Origin: Moesziomyces globuligerus
Taxonomy: Eukaryota > Basidiomycota > Ustilaginomycetes > Ustilaginales > Ustilaginaceae
Length of the DNA stretch: 64,000 bases
Direction of reading: 5' to 3'
Assembly: GCA_030849465.1 (NCBI GenBank)
Contig: JARVLF010000015.1
Coordinates: 1,426,001 to 1,490,000 of the forward strand
Positions 38,480 through 50,500 of this stretch are shown here, piece by piece (within the stretch, counting starts at the first letter, position 1; every line of letters begins with the position of its first letter). The notes under the pieces are model-generated. The model made no database searches, had not been told where the DNA came from, and was given only the letters and a program-made list of their open reading frames with translations. Position numbers and translations under genes: made by a program.

Positions 38480-40098
38480 CTGTTTGATCTATTTCCGATC
38501 GTGTAGCGTGGGATGACGACGACGTCCGCATGCTCAGAGCTGCGCATGCACGCTCGGCTGGCGTGTCCTGTCACGGGTGCATCAGACCATCAAGTGCCAC
38601 CGAAAAGCAGGCGTTCATGTGATGCAGAAGCGCCCCGCCCGCATGTAGAAGCGATGGCTGCCAGTCACACCACGGTCGGTGTGCAGATCTACCACCTACG
38701 GCACCTAAGGATTCGAACATCGAGACGAAGGAGCGACGGAATCACGAGACGGGCTTGACCGATGCGTTTCGAAAGGGTCTGCAGAAGGAAGTCTGTCAAA
38801 ACGCGCGGTGTCAGACGTCAAATCTCAAACCCGCTTTTGTCTCAGCGTCTGCTAGCCGTCGCCACCCACAGCCGAACTTATCTAGGGCATCAAGGCCTCG
38901 GCGGACATCGGGGGGCTTCCTGTCTCGCTCAGGAGACCTGCGATTGCGGTCGCCGTCTCATGCCTTTGGGGACGATCAAGCATGGTCGGTCCCAAAAAAA
39001 AAACACGCGACTCAACGAATGGAAGCACCCGACTTGGCGATCCTGCGGAATTCCCCCAGCTCGCTTCGCCACTCGAAGCGGCCAACGTCTGCATGCGAGC
39101 AAGCGTCTCGCTTAGCCGCCGAATGCTATTAATAATATGCCTTTTCCATCGCCCACACCACCAAAGGTTCGGTCGTCCGCGCGTGACAGAGCCTTTCAGT
39201 CACGGCCATCGCAAGGATTGCTTTGAGTCAGGAAACGCCTCACTGATTCTGGATCGCCATGCCCCGATGCAGGTGCGCTCGTGAGCAGTGTGCAATTCGA
39301 GGTGCTGGGCGGCGGTCTCGCTTGCATCGTGTTCTGCCTTGGACGATGTGCAGCTCGCTTAGTCTCGTTTCGAGCTGCATGGGCGCTCTTCTGCCAATCG
39401 CCTTGCCCCGCTTTCTCGCTCGCCCTGCAAGCTGCAAACGGCAAGCGCTTCGGCAGCCCACCTCTAGTCGGGGGATCGCGGTCTCGCCGGCCTCATGCAC
39501 CTGTCAGACTGCTCATTTTGCCCTGCCGCAAGTGCTCGCCCCAGATTTCGCGCTCCACCCCACTAAGACGGTTCGTTTCCATCTTTGCTCGGCAATCAGC
39601 AATGCAGCTCCAATGCGCTTGTCACCATCTCTGCAAGCGTCCTTCTGAAGCGCGCGAGCCATCGCTTCCGATTCGCGCCAGTCGGCAGCCTCCCGAGAGC
39701 CACGCTTCAGATCAGAAGCTCTTCATGTTCTGCTCGCAATCGCCCCTTTGTTCGTGCCCACATCTCAAATCTACCGTATCTGACAGGCTCGCTACTCTGG
39801 CGGCGGCCGGATTCCGGGGCTCAAATCATTCCTTTCGGCTAGGAGCATGTCTCGACAGCGCTGACCTGCGGCGACACCACACGTGGAAAGCACCTGTTCC
39901 CACTCCAGTCGCGACTTTATCAGTGTCTTTACAGTGTCGAGCGTATCTATATGGGCTTCCGGGCTACTTCATATATACGTGCCCTTTGTCCCGCTCCCGA
40001 GATTCAGTGACGAGGCTCCCCACCAAACAAGCTGCGTCCTGTCGTTCCAGCCTCGAGCGCTCAACATGGATCAGGCGTAGCAAGCGCTCTCAAACACC
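38480..40098. other. Gene-free interval upstream of the seven-segment membrane protein
   Basis: 1.6 kb with no supported gene. It includes a run of ten A near 38995-39004 and an A/T patch near 39126. A 344-codon plus-strand frame (39281-40315) starts at GTG and runs out of frame into the next gene, so it is not accepted. The region probably holds promoter and 5' UTR. Confidence 0.5.
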
Positions 40099-42861
40099 AT
40101 GTCATTCGAGGCGCTCAACACGCAGTTCAACCTTCCCGCACCGCCCGCGAGGAGCGTCTTCTCAACCGTGCGCGATGCCAGCGGTCGTGCTTGGTTTCCC
40201 GACTTCACCAAGGCGGCGGACCCGGCCGCCTCGCTCGAGCAGTTTGTTCGCATCCTCTTCTACCCGATCCTGCACAAAAGCACCTTCGTGCAGCTCAAGG
40301 TCCTCTCGGTGCTGACCGGCATCATCGGCGTCTCGATCTTCCTCATCATCTTGCGGCGCCTGTACGAACGATCCTTCTGGCTCTTCCGTGTCGTCTCTCG
40401 CAGCAACGGAACGCTCATCGTGCCCAACGCCATCACCGCTTTCGTCGCTGTCGAGAGCCTATTCGCCATCCTCTTGATCGCTCTGTAGGTATCGGCGCCG
40501 ATGCTGTTTTCTGATCAATAGCCTCCTTACTAACGAACTGCTCTGATTTCCCACATCCGTCACCTCAGGTGCTGGGAAGTGATCGCCTGGTTTCAACACG
40601 ACCAATCGCCAAAGTACATCATCCTGTGGATCGGCTTGACATGGCTCCCTCTCATCCTCGGAGCATGGTGTACAACCGTCGGTATCATCTACGCCCGCCC
40701 CGACGCGCTCAGCTCTGTGTCGCCCCAGCCTGGCAAGCCGAGCAGCTGGGCGCTGCGCATCGGCATCACACCTAGTGTCGTCAACTTCTGCGTCTTCACC
40801 ATCCCCGTGATCCAGGTCGTCAGCGTCGTCGTTCCTGCCGTGCTGGCCCAGAACGAGTTCAGCAAGGCCTTCGAACACTATCGACGATGGTCCGGCTCGC
40901 TGCAGCCTGGTGCGGCTCTCTCGCGCGAGCTGCTGCTTGAAGCACAGCAGATCTGGTTCAAGGTGCTCGACGCGGCCTACTACATCTCGATCTGCATGGC
41001 CGTCTGGGAGGCGTGGGTGTGCGGTCTGTTTGTCTGCTACTGCATGGCCGGCGGCTCGCTCATCGCCATGCTTCGCAGCCAGCTTGCGACGCTCAAGTCG
41101 TTCAAGCAGAACCGCTCCTTTAGCGAATCCTTCGCCATTCCAAACAACGATCAGCCAGCCCCCGTGCGCCGTGCAAGCGACGCTTACGTGGACCCCACTT
41201 CGCTCACTCAAGCAGCACCGTCGGAGGTCGATGTCGAAAAGCAAGCGCTAGGCTCGTCCAATGGAGGATTGCTTTCGGTGAAGGCACCACCGCGTTCACT
41301 GTCGATCTCATCGAATGTGTCAGACAGCGCCACGCTCGTCTCTGGCGACACGGGCATGAAGCGCTCTCCGAGCCTCACGATGGCCATGAGCAAGCAGGCT
41401 CCTGGCGCGCGCAGGGGCACATCCGAAAGCGTCGAGAACGAAGCGGCACAGGCAGCTTCGATGTACTTTACTCGAGAGGAGCTCGAGAACGAGGACGAGC
41501 CGGCCCAGAGCTTCTTCCCCGCGGTGCGCCCCTCGGCGTTCGAGCGCCCGACGCAAGCACAGACCGCCGGCGCCAAGCAGAACTCGCACAAGCGCTACCT
41601 GGAGAAGTTCTACCTCAACTTTGTGGTGCAGTTCGCCGGACTGATGATGGGCGTGCTCTTCTTTGCCATCTTCTGCGGAAAGCTCATCACGACATGGTAC
41701 TCGGCGTGGGAGGCCAACGAGTTTGCGACGGCGTTCGAGATCGCACTGCTCGTGGTCGTCTGGGTGACGGTGGTGCTGGCCAGCGTCATCATCTTTGCCA
41801 TCCTCAGCCGCACGTACGAGCCCGTGCTCTCCAACTTTGGTGCGGTCACTGCGAGCCGGTCCAGTGGCAGCCGTCGAGCAAGCGTCGTGCTCGCGCAGAA
41901 CAGCGGCTCCATCGGCGCTCGCAGGCCCGGGCGACGTCTGAGCGACGCCAAGCTCTGGGCCGCCTCGACGCTCTCGCAGCTGTCGAGCGGCGATGATCGC
42001 CGCAGCCAAGACATTGGCCTCGACCGCGTTCGTCACTGTCGTGGCAACAGCCGAGGCGCAGCGCTGTCGGGCGTGCGACGCTCGTCGCTACATGCGTACG
42101 CGGAGCTCGAGGGGGAGCACGGATCTCCCTCTGTGGACCAGGATCCACCTAGCCCCAAGAGTCAGCCCTTGACGCTGCGCAAGCCAACGTCCAGCTCCAC
42201 GCCGGACATGCAGGCAGCAAGACCTTCGGCGAGACCATCGAACGAGCCACGCAGGCAGCGATCGTTCCGAAGCTCACATTCAAGCACGGCCCACAAGAGC
42301 GGCAAGGGCAGCGGAGTCATGGTGGAGCAGACGGTGAGCACCATCGTCGAGGATCCGGCAGTCGAGGACTACTACAGGATCGAACGCCCGGCTCGTGCGG
42401 CACTCACGTCTCCTAGCAAGTCGGATCTGTCCGAGCACGACATCTACACGCCGCATACGCTCAATGGCGACCTGTCCACGCCCGGGCGCTTCAACCGCAG
42501 CTGGACCGAGAGCCCCGCAACACCAGCGACGCTGTGGACTCCCTCGACACCATCCTCGATCAGACCGCTTATTGGTGATGACAGAAAGTCTTCCGAGCTC
42601 GAAGAGACGATTGACACGGAGAGCCGAGAATGGATCCTGCACCGCTCGACTTCTGATGCAGCGCTGCGTCCCGGCCATGCACGTCGAGCCACGAACGGCG
42701 ACGACTCGGTCGGCTTGGGCATCGCCATGGCCTCGACAGCATGGACCGCGCCGACGGTGTGGGGCAGTGGCGAGCCCGATGCCAGTCTTGTGCAGGAGGA
42801 CGCCGAGATGCGCCTGCGCATGGCCTCGCGCCCGCCTCCAGGCTCTGCCAAGCGCTCTTGA
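40099..42861 (+). CDS. Seven-transmembrane protein with receptor-like topology
   Basis: Exons 40099-40484 and 40569-42861 join to 892 residues (donor GTAGGT, acceptor CTCAG; the junction reads LIAL-CWEVIAW). Seven hydrophobic segments are visible at about residues 73-94, 110-135, 148-172, 194-217, 262-292, 475-497 and 510-535 (for example LSVLTGIIGVSIFLIIL, ITAFVAVESLFAILLI, VVNFCVFTIPVIQVVSVVV, AFEIALLVVVWVTVVLASVI). The fifth and sixth are separated by a 175-residue Ser-rich loop. The C-terminal tail of about 355 residues is Ser/Pro/Arg-rich with many candidate phosphosites. A short N-terminus, a long third inner loop and a long tail is the plan of fungal G-protein-coupled receptors. No family signature is recognised, so function is open; a transporter or lipid sensor is equally possible. 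Confidence 0.8.
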
Positions 42862-43622
42862 CCGCGAGACCCACCCAATGTTATACTAGGCACATGTGTC
42901 ATCCAAGATGATTGTAAATTAGTCGGAATCAGAGTGGTCTCGGTAGTCATTGCGAATCGCTTCGGCTCTTCTGTAGCGCTTGATAGGTGGGATGACCATC
43001 ATCCTGTGATGCGCGCGCAAACATACAAGCTTGGGTAGCGAACCCGCTGTAGTGTTACACCGTACGTGTTGACAAAATGTCGAAATTCGCCTGAGAGATT
43101 TGAACTGGGTCGTGATCGAATTACAGATGGAGGCGGGTTTGTAGAGTGGCGGATGTATTCTCGATGCAGGCTCGAATACGGCGTGAGGCCCAGCTGCGCT
43201 CGAAATTTGAATTGGGCAGCTGCGGGCGGTTGGCGATTTTGGCTGGGCTAGGGGCTGGGGACAGCTGGGCTGCGTTGGCGCGTCGAAAGAGGGCGGCGAG
43301 GCTCTCCGCTTCGAGCGCTCAGCCGTCTCAAACACGGTCAGCAGGCGCAGCTCGACTAAGCCAGGCCTCGAAAAGCTGAGGGTGGCCTTTGCGCTGGAAT
43401 CGACGCACTCGCCTCGAGATTGTGTGGTGCAGCTTGGAATTCGCCAACAGTCGCAGCCTCGCCCGTCCGCACGCCCGTGGGATGGCACGCGCGCACACTC
43501 TGCTCGGTGTCTCGAGACCGCCCTCGCCGTCTTTCCACTCCACACTCTCACCATCCTTGACCGCTTCTCCTCCGTCCTCGCCATCCGGAACCACACCACC
43601 TCCCACACACAGTATCGACAAG
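42862..43622. promoter_or_regulatory. Upstream region of the V-ATPase proteolipid gene
   Basis: 761 bp. The last 130 bp are pyrimidine-rich (CACTCTCACCATCC, CACCACCTCCCACACACAG), typical of the 5' UTR of highly expressed fungal genes. Overlapping frames on both strands are not credible. Confidence 0.5.
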
Positions 43623-44556
43623 ATGGATCCATCCAACATCAACACGGAGCTCTGCCCCGTCTACGCTCCCTTCTTCGGCGCAATGGTAAGTGGCTCGACG
43701 CTGCGATGCCTTCGCAGAGCCCGCCTTCTCGCGCAACCAGGTTGCTCGCATGGGAAAAGGCACAAATGATCGTTCGGCATCCATTGGCAGATGATGGTCC
43801 TTTCTGCAAAGCCGCATCTTTCGACCTTCAACATGGCCGAATCAAGTCGCGGAGGAGGCCGATGAACTCGGCGCACGCGGGACAAACTTCCATGGCCGAC
43901 CTCTGGATGAGCACGATTGCACCCGATTGCTCGCACTGGCTTCAGCTTGCTGACATCCGTCTATGACCCTGCTTGCACTTTACTCGATCACCCACAGGGA
44001 TGCACTGCGGCCATCGTCTTCACTTGTACGTATGCGCGACACGGACTCGGCTTTGGGCCTTCGCAAGTAATGTCCGGGACATTGACGCTGACTTGCACTC
44101 GCCTACCTTGCTCTGCCGCTGTTCTCCCCCACAGGTCTTGGTGCCTCGTACGGCACCTCCAAGTCGGGTGTCGGTATCTCGGCCATGGGTGTCCTCCGAC
44201 CTGACCTCTTGATCAAGTGTGTCATTCCCGTCATTATGGCTGGTATTATCGCCATTTACGGTCTTGTGGTCAGTGTGCTCATCTCGGGTGACATCAAGAC
44301 GCCCATGTCGCTCTACGCCGGCTTCATCCAGCTGGGTGCCGGTCTCTCGGTCGGTCTTGCCGGTCTCGCCGCTGGTTTCGCCATCGGCATTGTTGGTGAC
44401 GCTGGTGTGCGTGGTACCGCCCAGCAGCCCAGGCTGTTCATCGGAATGATCCTCATCCTCATTTTCGCCGAGGTTCTGGGTCTGTACGGTCTCATTGTCG
44501 CACTTATCCTCAACACCCGTTCGCAAGACGACCCTCTCGGATGCGAGCTCAAGTAA
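43623..44556 (+). CDS. VMA3: V-type ATPase proteolipid subunit c, three exons
   Basis: Exons 43623-43685, 43998-44025 and 44135-44556 code 170 residues. The middle exon is only 28 nt (GCTAAIVFT plus one base). Introns are 312 and 109 bp, with GTAAGT and GTACGT donors and CACAG and CCACAG acceptors. Four membrane helices carry the glycine-rich proteolipid repeats ('[20 protein letters not shown]', '[20 protein letters not shown]'), and the essential proton-carrying glutamate is E143 in [19 protein letters not shown]. Subunit c forms the Vo rotor ring at vacuole and Golgi. Yeast Vma3 (160 residues) is the closest match in plan; Vma11 (c') is the main alternative. Codon use is strongly C-biased, fitting high expression. 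Confidence 0.95.
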
Positions 44557-45025
44557 ACGGAGCCATGGCCATCAATCGTGCGCCAGTTGCGACCGGCAGC
44601 TTGCGATCAGAGCAAAGTGGGCGCATCGTATCTCGACGAGGCGCAGACACATTGTTCGCAAGCGACCCGGTCTGGCTGGCTGCAACTCTTCATTCGGAGC
44701 GCGGATAGGCGCCGACCCATCATTCACCCGGTCATCGTCGGTAGCACTGGACGTCGTGTTCTTGGCAGATGGTGCTGCATTCCCGACGCACGACCTCTTC
44801 ACATTATTCCACTTCCCACGTCCCTATCGTCTGGCTTGGTTCCTGTACTCGCACCTCGACCAACAATATACACTGCATCTCGGCCTGACTGGCTCGGCGC
44901 GCACGCGGAGGACGACGGTGGATCGATCGGGAACAGGGATGTGCAAGGCTCCAAGGCTCCAAGGCTGCAAGGCTGCATGGCTGCATGGGGTATATTGCTC
45001 TGATCATACGAGTGTAGAAGGTAGC
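44557..45025. other. Convergent spacer VMA3 / MED6
   Basis: 469 bp between stop codons. It carries a short 8-bp repeat array (44945-44988). Nothing else was recognised. Confidence 0.5.
44945..44988. repeat. 8-bp tandem repeat, about five copies (AAGGCTSC)
   Basis: Consecutive octamers read AAGGCTCC, AAGGCTCC, AAGGCTGC, AAGGCTGC, ATGGCTGC and a partial ATGG. The array lies between two stop codons, as the longer octamer array near 3.3 kb also does. Confidence 0.85.
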
Positions 45026-45965
45026 TTAGTCGAAGCGGGCACGTTTGGGGGCGACCTGATCCTGAGGCGCTGCGGCGGGAGGCACAGTGTGATTGAGTGG
45101 GTCTTCATCGTCGTCTTCGGAGTGTTGGCTGCTTGCGGGCGAGGTCGTGGCGGTGTTGGGCGCAGTGGCGGAGGCGGGATTGGTGGCCGCGGTGGGTGGG
45201 TCTGGAACGACAAAGCGACCGTGGTGGCCGCGTCTCGGGTCGAAGCTGGGGCGTGCTCTGCGCTGGGCCGAGAGTGAAGACTGAAGTCCGTATACTGTCG
45301 ATTGCTACGGAAGCGCAAGAAAGCCAGGTCGAAGAGATGCGTCAGATTTGTGTAATGCGAAGGCTACGAGAGAGCGGAGCGCGACTTTTTCTTACCAGAC
45401 GAGTGGCGAGGATCGAGTACAGGTCTGGAGCCTGATAGATGGAATCGTTCACGACGTAGTATGCTGCCAAAGGAGTTGCTGGACTCGACAAAAGAGGAGT
45501 GTTAGAAGATCTGGACGATTCTGAGCGTCCTGGACCGAGGGCGGACGTACTTTCGGTGGGCGAGGTGCGCCAGCGCTTTTGAATGACAAAGTTGAGCGGG
45601 GCCCTTGCATGGACGAGGACGAATTCGAGTCCGGTGAAGCGCTTGAGTTCGTCCTCCTCCTGACGAGCGCCCATGCCGCCGGTGAGGTTGTGGATTCCGT
45701 TGGCGATGTTCTGCATGCGGATCTGCTCGTTGTTGCTGCGCCGGTCGAAGAAGGGCGAGGTGGCAAAGTACGCCATCACGTTGTGCTCGCCGAGCGGGTG
45801 CGCCGGATCCAGCTTGGCGGCGGCGGCAGCGTCGGGTGCGACGAGCCCCTGCGCCTGGAGCTGCGAGAGGTAGGCGAGGAACTCGGGGTTCTTGAACTGC
45901 ACGTGCAGGAGGTTCGGCGGTGCGTCGGCGGGCGTCGCTGCCCCCGCGAGCGCTGGTGCGGCCAT
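45026..45965 (-). CDS. MED6: Mediator subunit 6 (MED6), three exons
   Basis: Minus-strand exons 45551-45965, 45396-45478 and 45026-45304 code 258 residues. Introns are 72 and 91 bp (donors GTACGT and GTAAGA, acceptors CCAG and CGTAG). Core matches are 'HNVMAYFATSPFFDRRSNNE', 'RFTGLEFVLVHARAPLNFVI', YYVVNDSIYQAPDLYSILAT, then RLQSTVYGLQSSL and 'ARPSFDPRRGHHGRF', parallel to human 'SRVLTAVHGIQSAF...RYHPSKGYWW'. The second acceptor was chosen because only it restores this helix; the other frame through exon 3 gives a Pro-rich tail of no similarity. The C-terminus ends with an acidic run and KRARFD, a likely nuclear signal. MED6 sits in the Mediator head and contacts RNA polymerase II. Two adjacent ORFs on this strand are pieces of this gene. 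Confidence 0.93.
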
Positions 45966-46578
45966 GACGCAGACAACAGCAGCGAAAGACAACCTCGTCG
46001 GGAAGAGCGAGGCCGTGCTCGGAAGAGACGAGTTGGTGGCAGCCCAAAGTATGCAAGCAAAGCGGTGCGGCACAAGGTGACCGTGCGCCTCGATGAAATT
46101 TCGGATCTTCCGTCACCCGAAGCCCGGCAGAATTCCCATTCACCAGCCAGAACGCGCAGCGAGATACCCTTGCTTGGACGGCTTTGACTCAGTACCCGGT
46201 GCCTTCAGACGTGTGCATGGCTTTGGGACTAGACATGCAGGCGCAACTGTCATCAAGGGGCAGCTGATCAGTGGCAGACATGCGTCCAGCCGGGCGTGAG
46301 AAGGCTAGTTGGAATCGGAAGAGCCGCGGCGGCCGGAGATACGGAAAGCAACACGAATGCAAAGCGCAGCGCAACTCGAAAATTCGCGGCAGCCTGGCAG
46401 CCTGGCAGCAGCAGGGTGACGCGTACGTGCCGATGCCGTGACGGAATTCTCAGCCGGGCCGCAGGGTGAGAGCGGCTTCGCGTTTGCAAAACATGTGTTG
46501 GTCGGTCGGCGTCGAGGTTTCTTCCCAGCTCCCTGCAGTACACTACGATCGTTGTCGCCGCCTGCTTCTGTCGACACC
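45966..46578. promoter_or_regulatory. Divergent promoter region MED6 / four-segment membrane protein
   Basis: 613 bp between divergent starts. A small GCAGCCTG duplication lies near 46390. No other feature. Confidence 0.45.
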
Positions 46579-47388
46579 ATGTCTTCTACGTCGAAAGTGC
46601 AGTCGCGCGCCAAGGGCGTGCACTCGGAGGTGCTGGACAAGTACGATGATCTGCACGAGCCGATGCCGACCGAGGAGCAGGAGAAGCTGCTGGGCGAGCT
46701 CAAGGCGCAGAACGATGCGAGCAACTACATCTACCGTGCAGGGCTTCTGGCCATGGTCGTGCTCGTCTTTGTGGCCTACCTCACGCCCATCCCGTCGTAC
46801 ATCGACGGTACGCATCCCGAGAACCACCTCACGCTCTTCCACCACGGCGTCCACGTGATCGGCACCGAAGACCATCTCACCTACCTCCCCGCCTTTCCGA
46901 TCTACCTCTTCTTCTTTGGCATCCAGGGTTACTGCCTCTTCCTCTCGGGCTTCGAGCTCCTCTCCCTCATGGGTCACGACCAACTCCTCGCTCGTCTCAC
47001 CCGTCGTCCGGCTGCTGCCTATCGTTCGCATCCCTTCGGAACCGCTCCCTCCTACCTCATCTCGTTCCTCTCCGAACTCAGATGGTCCACAGGCAACAAG
47101 GTCAACCTCAACGAGCGCGCCGATCAACCCGCCCAGATCGGCGGAACCTCCAAAGCCGTCCATGCAAGCCTCTCCAACCCGCGCCTCATGTACCTCTGGC
47201 TCATCTTCCTCACCTCCTGCCCTATGCCCCTCCTCATCTTTGGCGCAGGCAACTTCTCCAACGCCGGCTGGTTCGCTCTCACCCCCGCCGTCCTCGCCCT
47301 CATGCTCGTCTCGGAAACCGCAATCCGCAGATCCGAAAACCAACTCCTCGGCCTAGACGGCCTCAAGTACGACCACAAGTCGGCATAA
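46579..47388 (+). CDS. Four-segment integral membrane protein, fungal, function unknown
   Basis: Single exon, 269 residues from the ATG at 46579 (context ACACCATGTC); the frame is open further upstream but without coding character. The hydrophilic, Glu/Lys-rich N-terminus ('LHEPMPTEEQEKLLGELKAQ') is followed by four hydrophobic helices: about residues 53-71 (AGLLAMVVLVFVAYLTPI), 98-123 (FPIYLFFFGIQGYCLFLSGF), 195-215 (LMYLWLIFLTSCPMPLLIFG) and 224-243 (FALTPAVLALMLVSETAI). A loop of about 70 residues joins helices 2 and 3. No catalytic motif is visible. Helix spacing does not fit a known transporter family that I recognise. The stop faces the BRO1 stop at 184 bp. Confidence 0.75.
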   Translation: MSSTSKVQSRAKGVHSEVLDKYDDLHEPMPTEEQEKLLGELKAQNDASNYIYRAGLLAMVVLVFVAYLTPIPSYIDGTHPENHLTLFHHGVHVIGTEDHLTYLPAFPIYLFFFGIQGYCLFLSGFELLSLMGHDQLLARLTRRPAAAYRSHPFGTAPSYLISFLSELRWSTGNKVNLNERADQPAQIGGTSKAVHASLSNPRLMYLWLIFLTSCPMPLLIFGAGNFSNAGWFALTPAVLALMLVSETAIRRSENQLLGLDGLKYDHKSA

Positions 47389-47572
47389 CCTGCCCCCAAC
47401 CCGCCGCTCCGATTGCGCTCCTCTCCGGCTCGGCTCGCGGACAAACACCATCCTTATGTTTTTCATCTCCGATCCCATTTACACATGCATCTGATTCACG
47501 GGATTCGCCATTTCTCGACTGCACTCGCGAACGCCCGACCTTCTCCGTCTGCGCAGTGCTCAGTGTAGCTGA

Positions 47573-50500
47573 CTAGTAAGGGGGCTGGTACGAGCCGTGG
47601 TAAGCGCCGCCGTGCTGCTGGTAGTGCTGCTGATGCTGGGAGGGCGGCGGCGGAGGACGCGACGCATTCGGCGGAGGCGCGTATCCATGCTGTGGCGCCC
47701 CGTATCCCTGGCGCTGGGGCGCAGGTGGGGGAGGCGCCTGTCCGTAACCTTGCGGCTGAGTCGCGTAGCCCGGCTGACCTGCGTACCCGCCATACGCTGA
47801 CGGCGACTGCGGCGGCGGCGAAGCGTACTCCTGCGCGCCGTATCCGTATCCCTGGGAGCTCGGCGGCATCTGTCCATAGCCGCCGTGCGCAGCATGCTGT
47901 GGCTGGCCATACGAGTGCGGAGCCGGGGGCGGTGGTGACGTGTACCGCGCCTGCGTCGGCGACGCCGGTGCCGCCGAGAAGCTCGCCTGGAACTGCTGAG
48001 GCGGTGGCGGAAGCCCACCGGAGGCAGCGCGTTGCGGCTGAGCATGCGCCGCATCACCACCGTATCCCAACTGTCCGTACGGCCCACCCCTCGCCTGCTG
48101 CGGCGACACGGGCGGCGCGGGCGACGACCGCGTGTCGCCGAAGGGTCCGGTGGAGAACATGGACTCGTACGGATTGTGAGCAGCGGCGGGCGCCTGCTGG
48201 TATGCCTGCTGCTGGGGCAGAGGCGGCGGCGGCGGCCCACCTGAGCGCACATCCTGAGCACCACCAGCGTAGGCATTGCCGTAGCTCGCCTGTCGGTGCG
48301 GAGGTGGCGGAGGCGGCGGCCCACCTGCGCCCGCCGAATGGCCAAGCCCACTCAGCCCAGCCATCGACGATGCCAGTTGATCTGGCCCTTGCCCCGCACC
48401 AGCCCCTCGGTCGGAGCCCTTCTCTTCCCACTCGAGCTCCGAGACCAGCCGCTGCCTCTCGGCCTTGCGATCCGCGCAGTAGCGGTTCACATTCTGCCGC
48501 GTCGTCTTGACGATCTCCTGCAGGTCCGAGTAGAACTGCACGCCCTTGGCCACACCCGCCCGCACCTGCGCATTCGAGTCCCTCGCCCTCCTCAGTCGTG
48601 CTACGAGCTGCGTGCGCGCCTTCTCCTTTTCGTCCCACTTGGCGCCTGCCGACTTGGACGCCGGCAGCTCCGACAGCTCGCGGAACGCCGTCTCGATCTC
48701 GCCCAGCAGCGCCTGCTGGTGGTGCAGGCTCACCGCGATCCGGTTCTGGTGCGGCTTGAACTTCTCCAGCTCGGCGGCAAAGATTGAGGCGTCGACGTTC
48801 TGCGCGCGGCGGTTGAGCACCAGCACCTGCGAGATGTCGTCCGTCTGGATCTTCTCCTTGAGATCGGCCAGCACCTCGGTGCGCTCCTTCTTGATCTTGT
48901 TCAGCTTGGTGAGCGCCTCGTCGATCTGACTCAGCTTCGCCTTGACCGCGGCGACCTCGGATTCGGATGCCTTCTCCTCGTCGGCAGAGACGTCGATCAG
49001 CGAGGCCTGCGTGATCGATCCACCGTACAGACCCGTCTGTCCCGTCAGCGCGGCTGCAAAGGCGGCTTCGAGCGCATCGCGTCCGGACACCAGCAGGCGG
49101 ATGTCCTCGCGAATCGATCGCCACAACTCGCCGATCTGCGCATCGTTCTGCGAGGCCTGTCGCATCGCCTCCTTATTCTCTTTGAGGCTTTGACGCATGT
49201 CCTTGGTGTGCAGGCCGGCAGGGTCTTGATTCCACTTGTGACCGAAGCGGACGCGCTGCTTTTCGCACTCGCGGTTTTCGTCGTCGAGGGCTGCGAGCGC
49301 GGCGTCGATGTCCTGGCCCGCTTGCGACTTGATGCCCTCGATGCGTTGCAGCGCCGAGTCGACGCCCGCCGCGCCGACACCGAGCCCATCGGCACCACGT
49401 CCGCCGCCGCCCTCGGCTTCCTCGTTGGACCAGCGCATCACCTCGGCGCCCGGATCGGCGAGCGAATCGAGCATGGCGCCGCTGCCACTTCCCTGAGCAA
49501 GGGCACGGTACTTTTTCAGGCTCGAGGGCAGGCCGAGGTAGTCGAGCGTAGCCTGCAGCTCGCCCGTCGCGATATCGTGGCGTTCCGACTCGGCACGCGC
49601 GATCTTGGCCTTCTCCTCCGAGTAGAGCGAGGCCTTCTCGTGCACGCCCAGGGGGACCAGATTCTGAAAGAGGTCCGGACCGATGACACGCTGTACTTCG
49701 GGCGCCGCAAAAATTTCCTGGATCGCGATAGGTGTGGCTGCCACAAGCTTGTCCACAGCAGGCAGCGAAGATTCGGAGGGAAGAATATCGTGATAGATGA
49801 GATCGTTATCCTTGACGGCCATCTCCTTGCGCTCGGCACAGCGGGTGACTTGGGCGTTGACGATGGCGATCAGCGCCGAAGCGGCGTCGGTGGGAAGGGA
49901 GGGGCGGTCTGCTGTGGCGGTGGCGGCAGCGGCGGTGCTGAATGTGGTGAGGAGGTTGCGCGCCTCTTTTGCTGCTGTCTCTGCGACCGTCAGCCGCACG
50001 AGACATGCGCCGTGGGAGCCCGCCGCATCGTCCGCAAGCGCCTTGTAGTACTGCATGACGGAGGTAAAGTGCCTCGCCTTGACCTGAACGAGATAGGTCC
50101 ACGAGCGCTCGAAGACGCCCTTGGTTACATTTTCTCGCGAGTCCTCGACGATCGCCGTGTAAGCGGTTGCAGTCTGGCTGGCGAGCTTAGCGATGAGGCC
50201 GGGTCCCTTCTTCTCCTCGATGGTCTTTTCCAAGAACACCTCGGCGGCCTGAGCGAGTGTGATGCCGACGAGGCACTTGACGACCTCCTTGCTCATGTCG
50301 GTGCTTGGAGCATGGAGGAAGTTCTCATTGATGTAGCTGAGCATTCCGGCCGCCTGGCGGAGCGCGGTGTAGGCCCGCTTGAGTCCTTCAGCATTGCCAG
50401 GCATGCGCGGCTGCGACGAGGCGAGAGAAGAGAGTGTAGCGGCGATGTTGAAGATGATGCTGGCCTTTTCGTATGCGAGGCTGGACTGCGAGATTGCCTT

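Noticed and set aside
38705..38725. GTTCGAATCC on the minus strand as a tRNA B box
   Set aside because: Flanking five-base stems do not pair and no A box or acceptor stem could be folded.
39281..40315. 344-codon plus-strand frame before and into the seven-segment gene
   Set aside because: Begins at GTG, has no motif, and its end overlaps the first exon of the real gene in another frame.
45004..45318. Pro-rich reading frame as MED6 C-terminus
   Set aside because: It is out of frame with the conserved QSTVYGLQSSL and SFDPRRGH blocks; the phase-0 acceptor at 45304/45305 restores them and ends with KRARFD.
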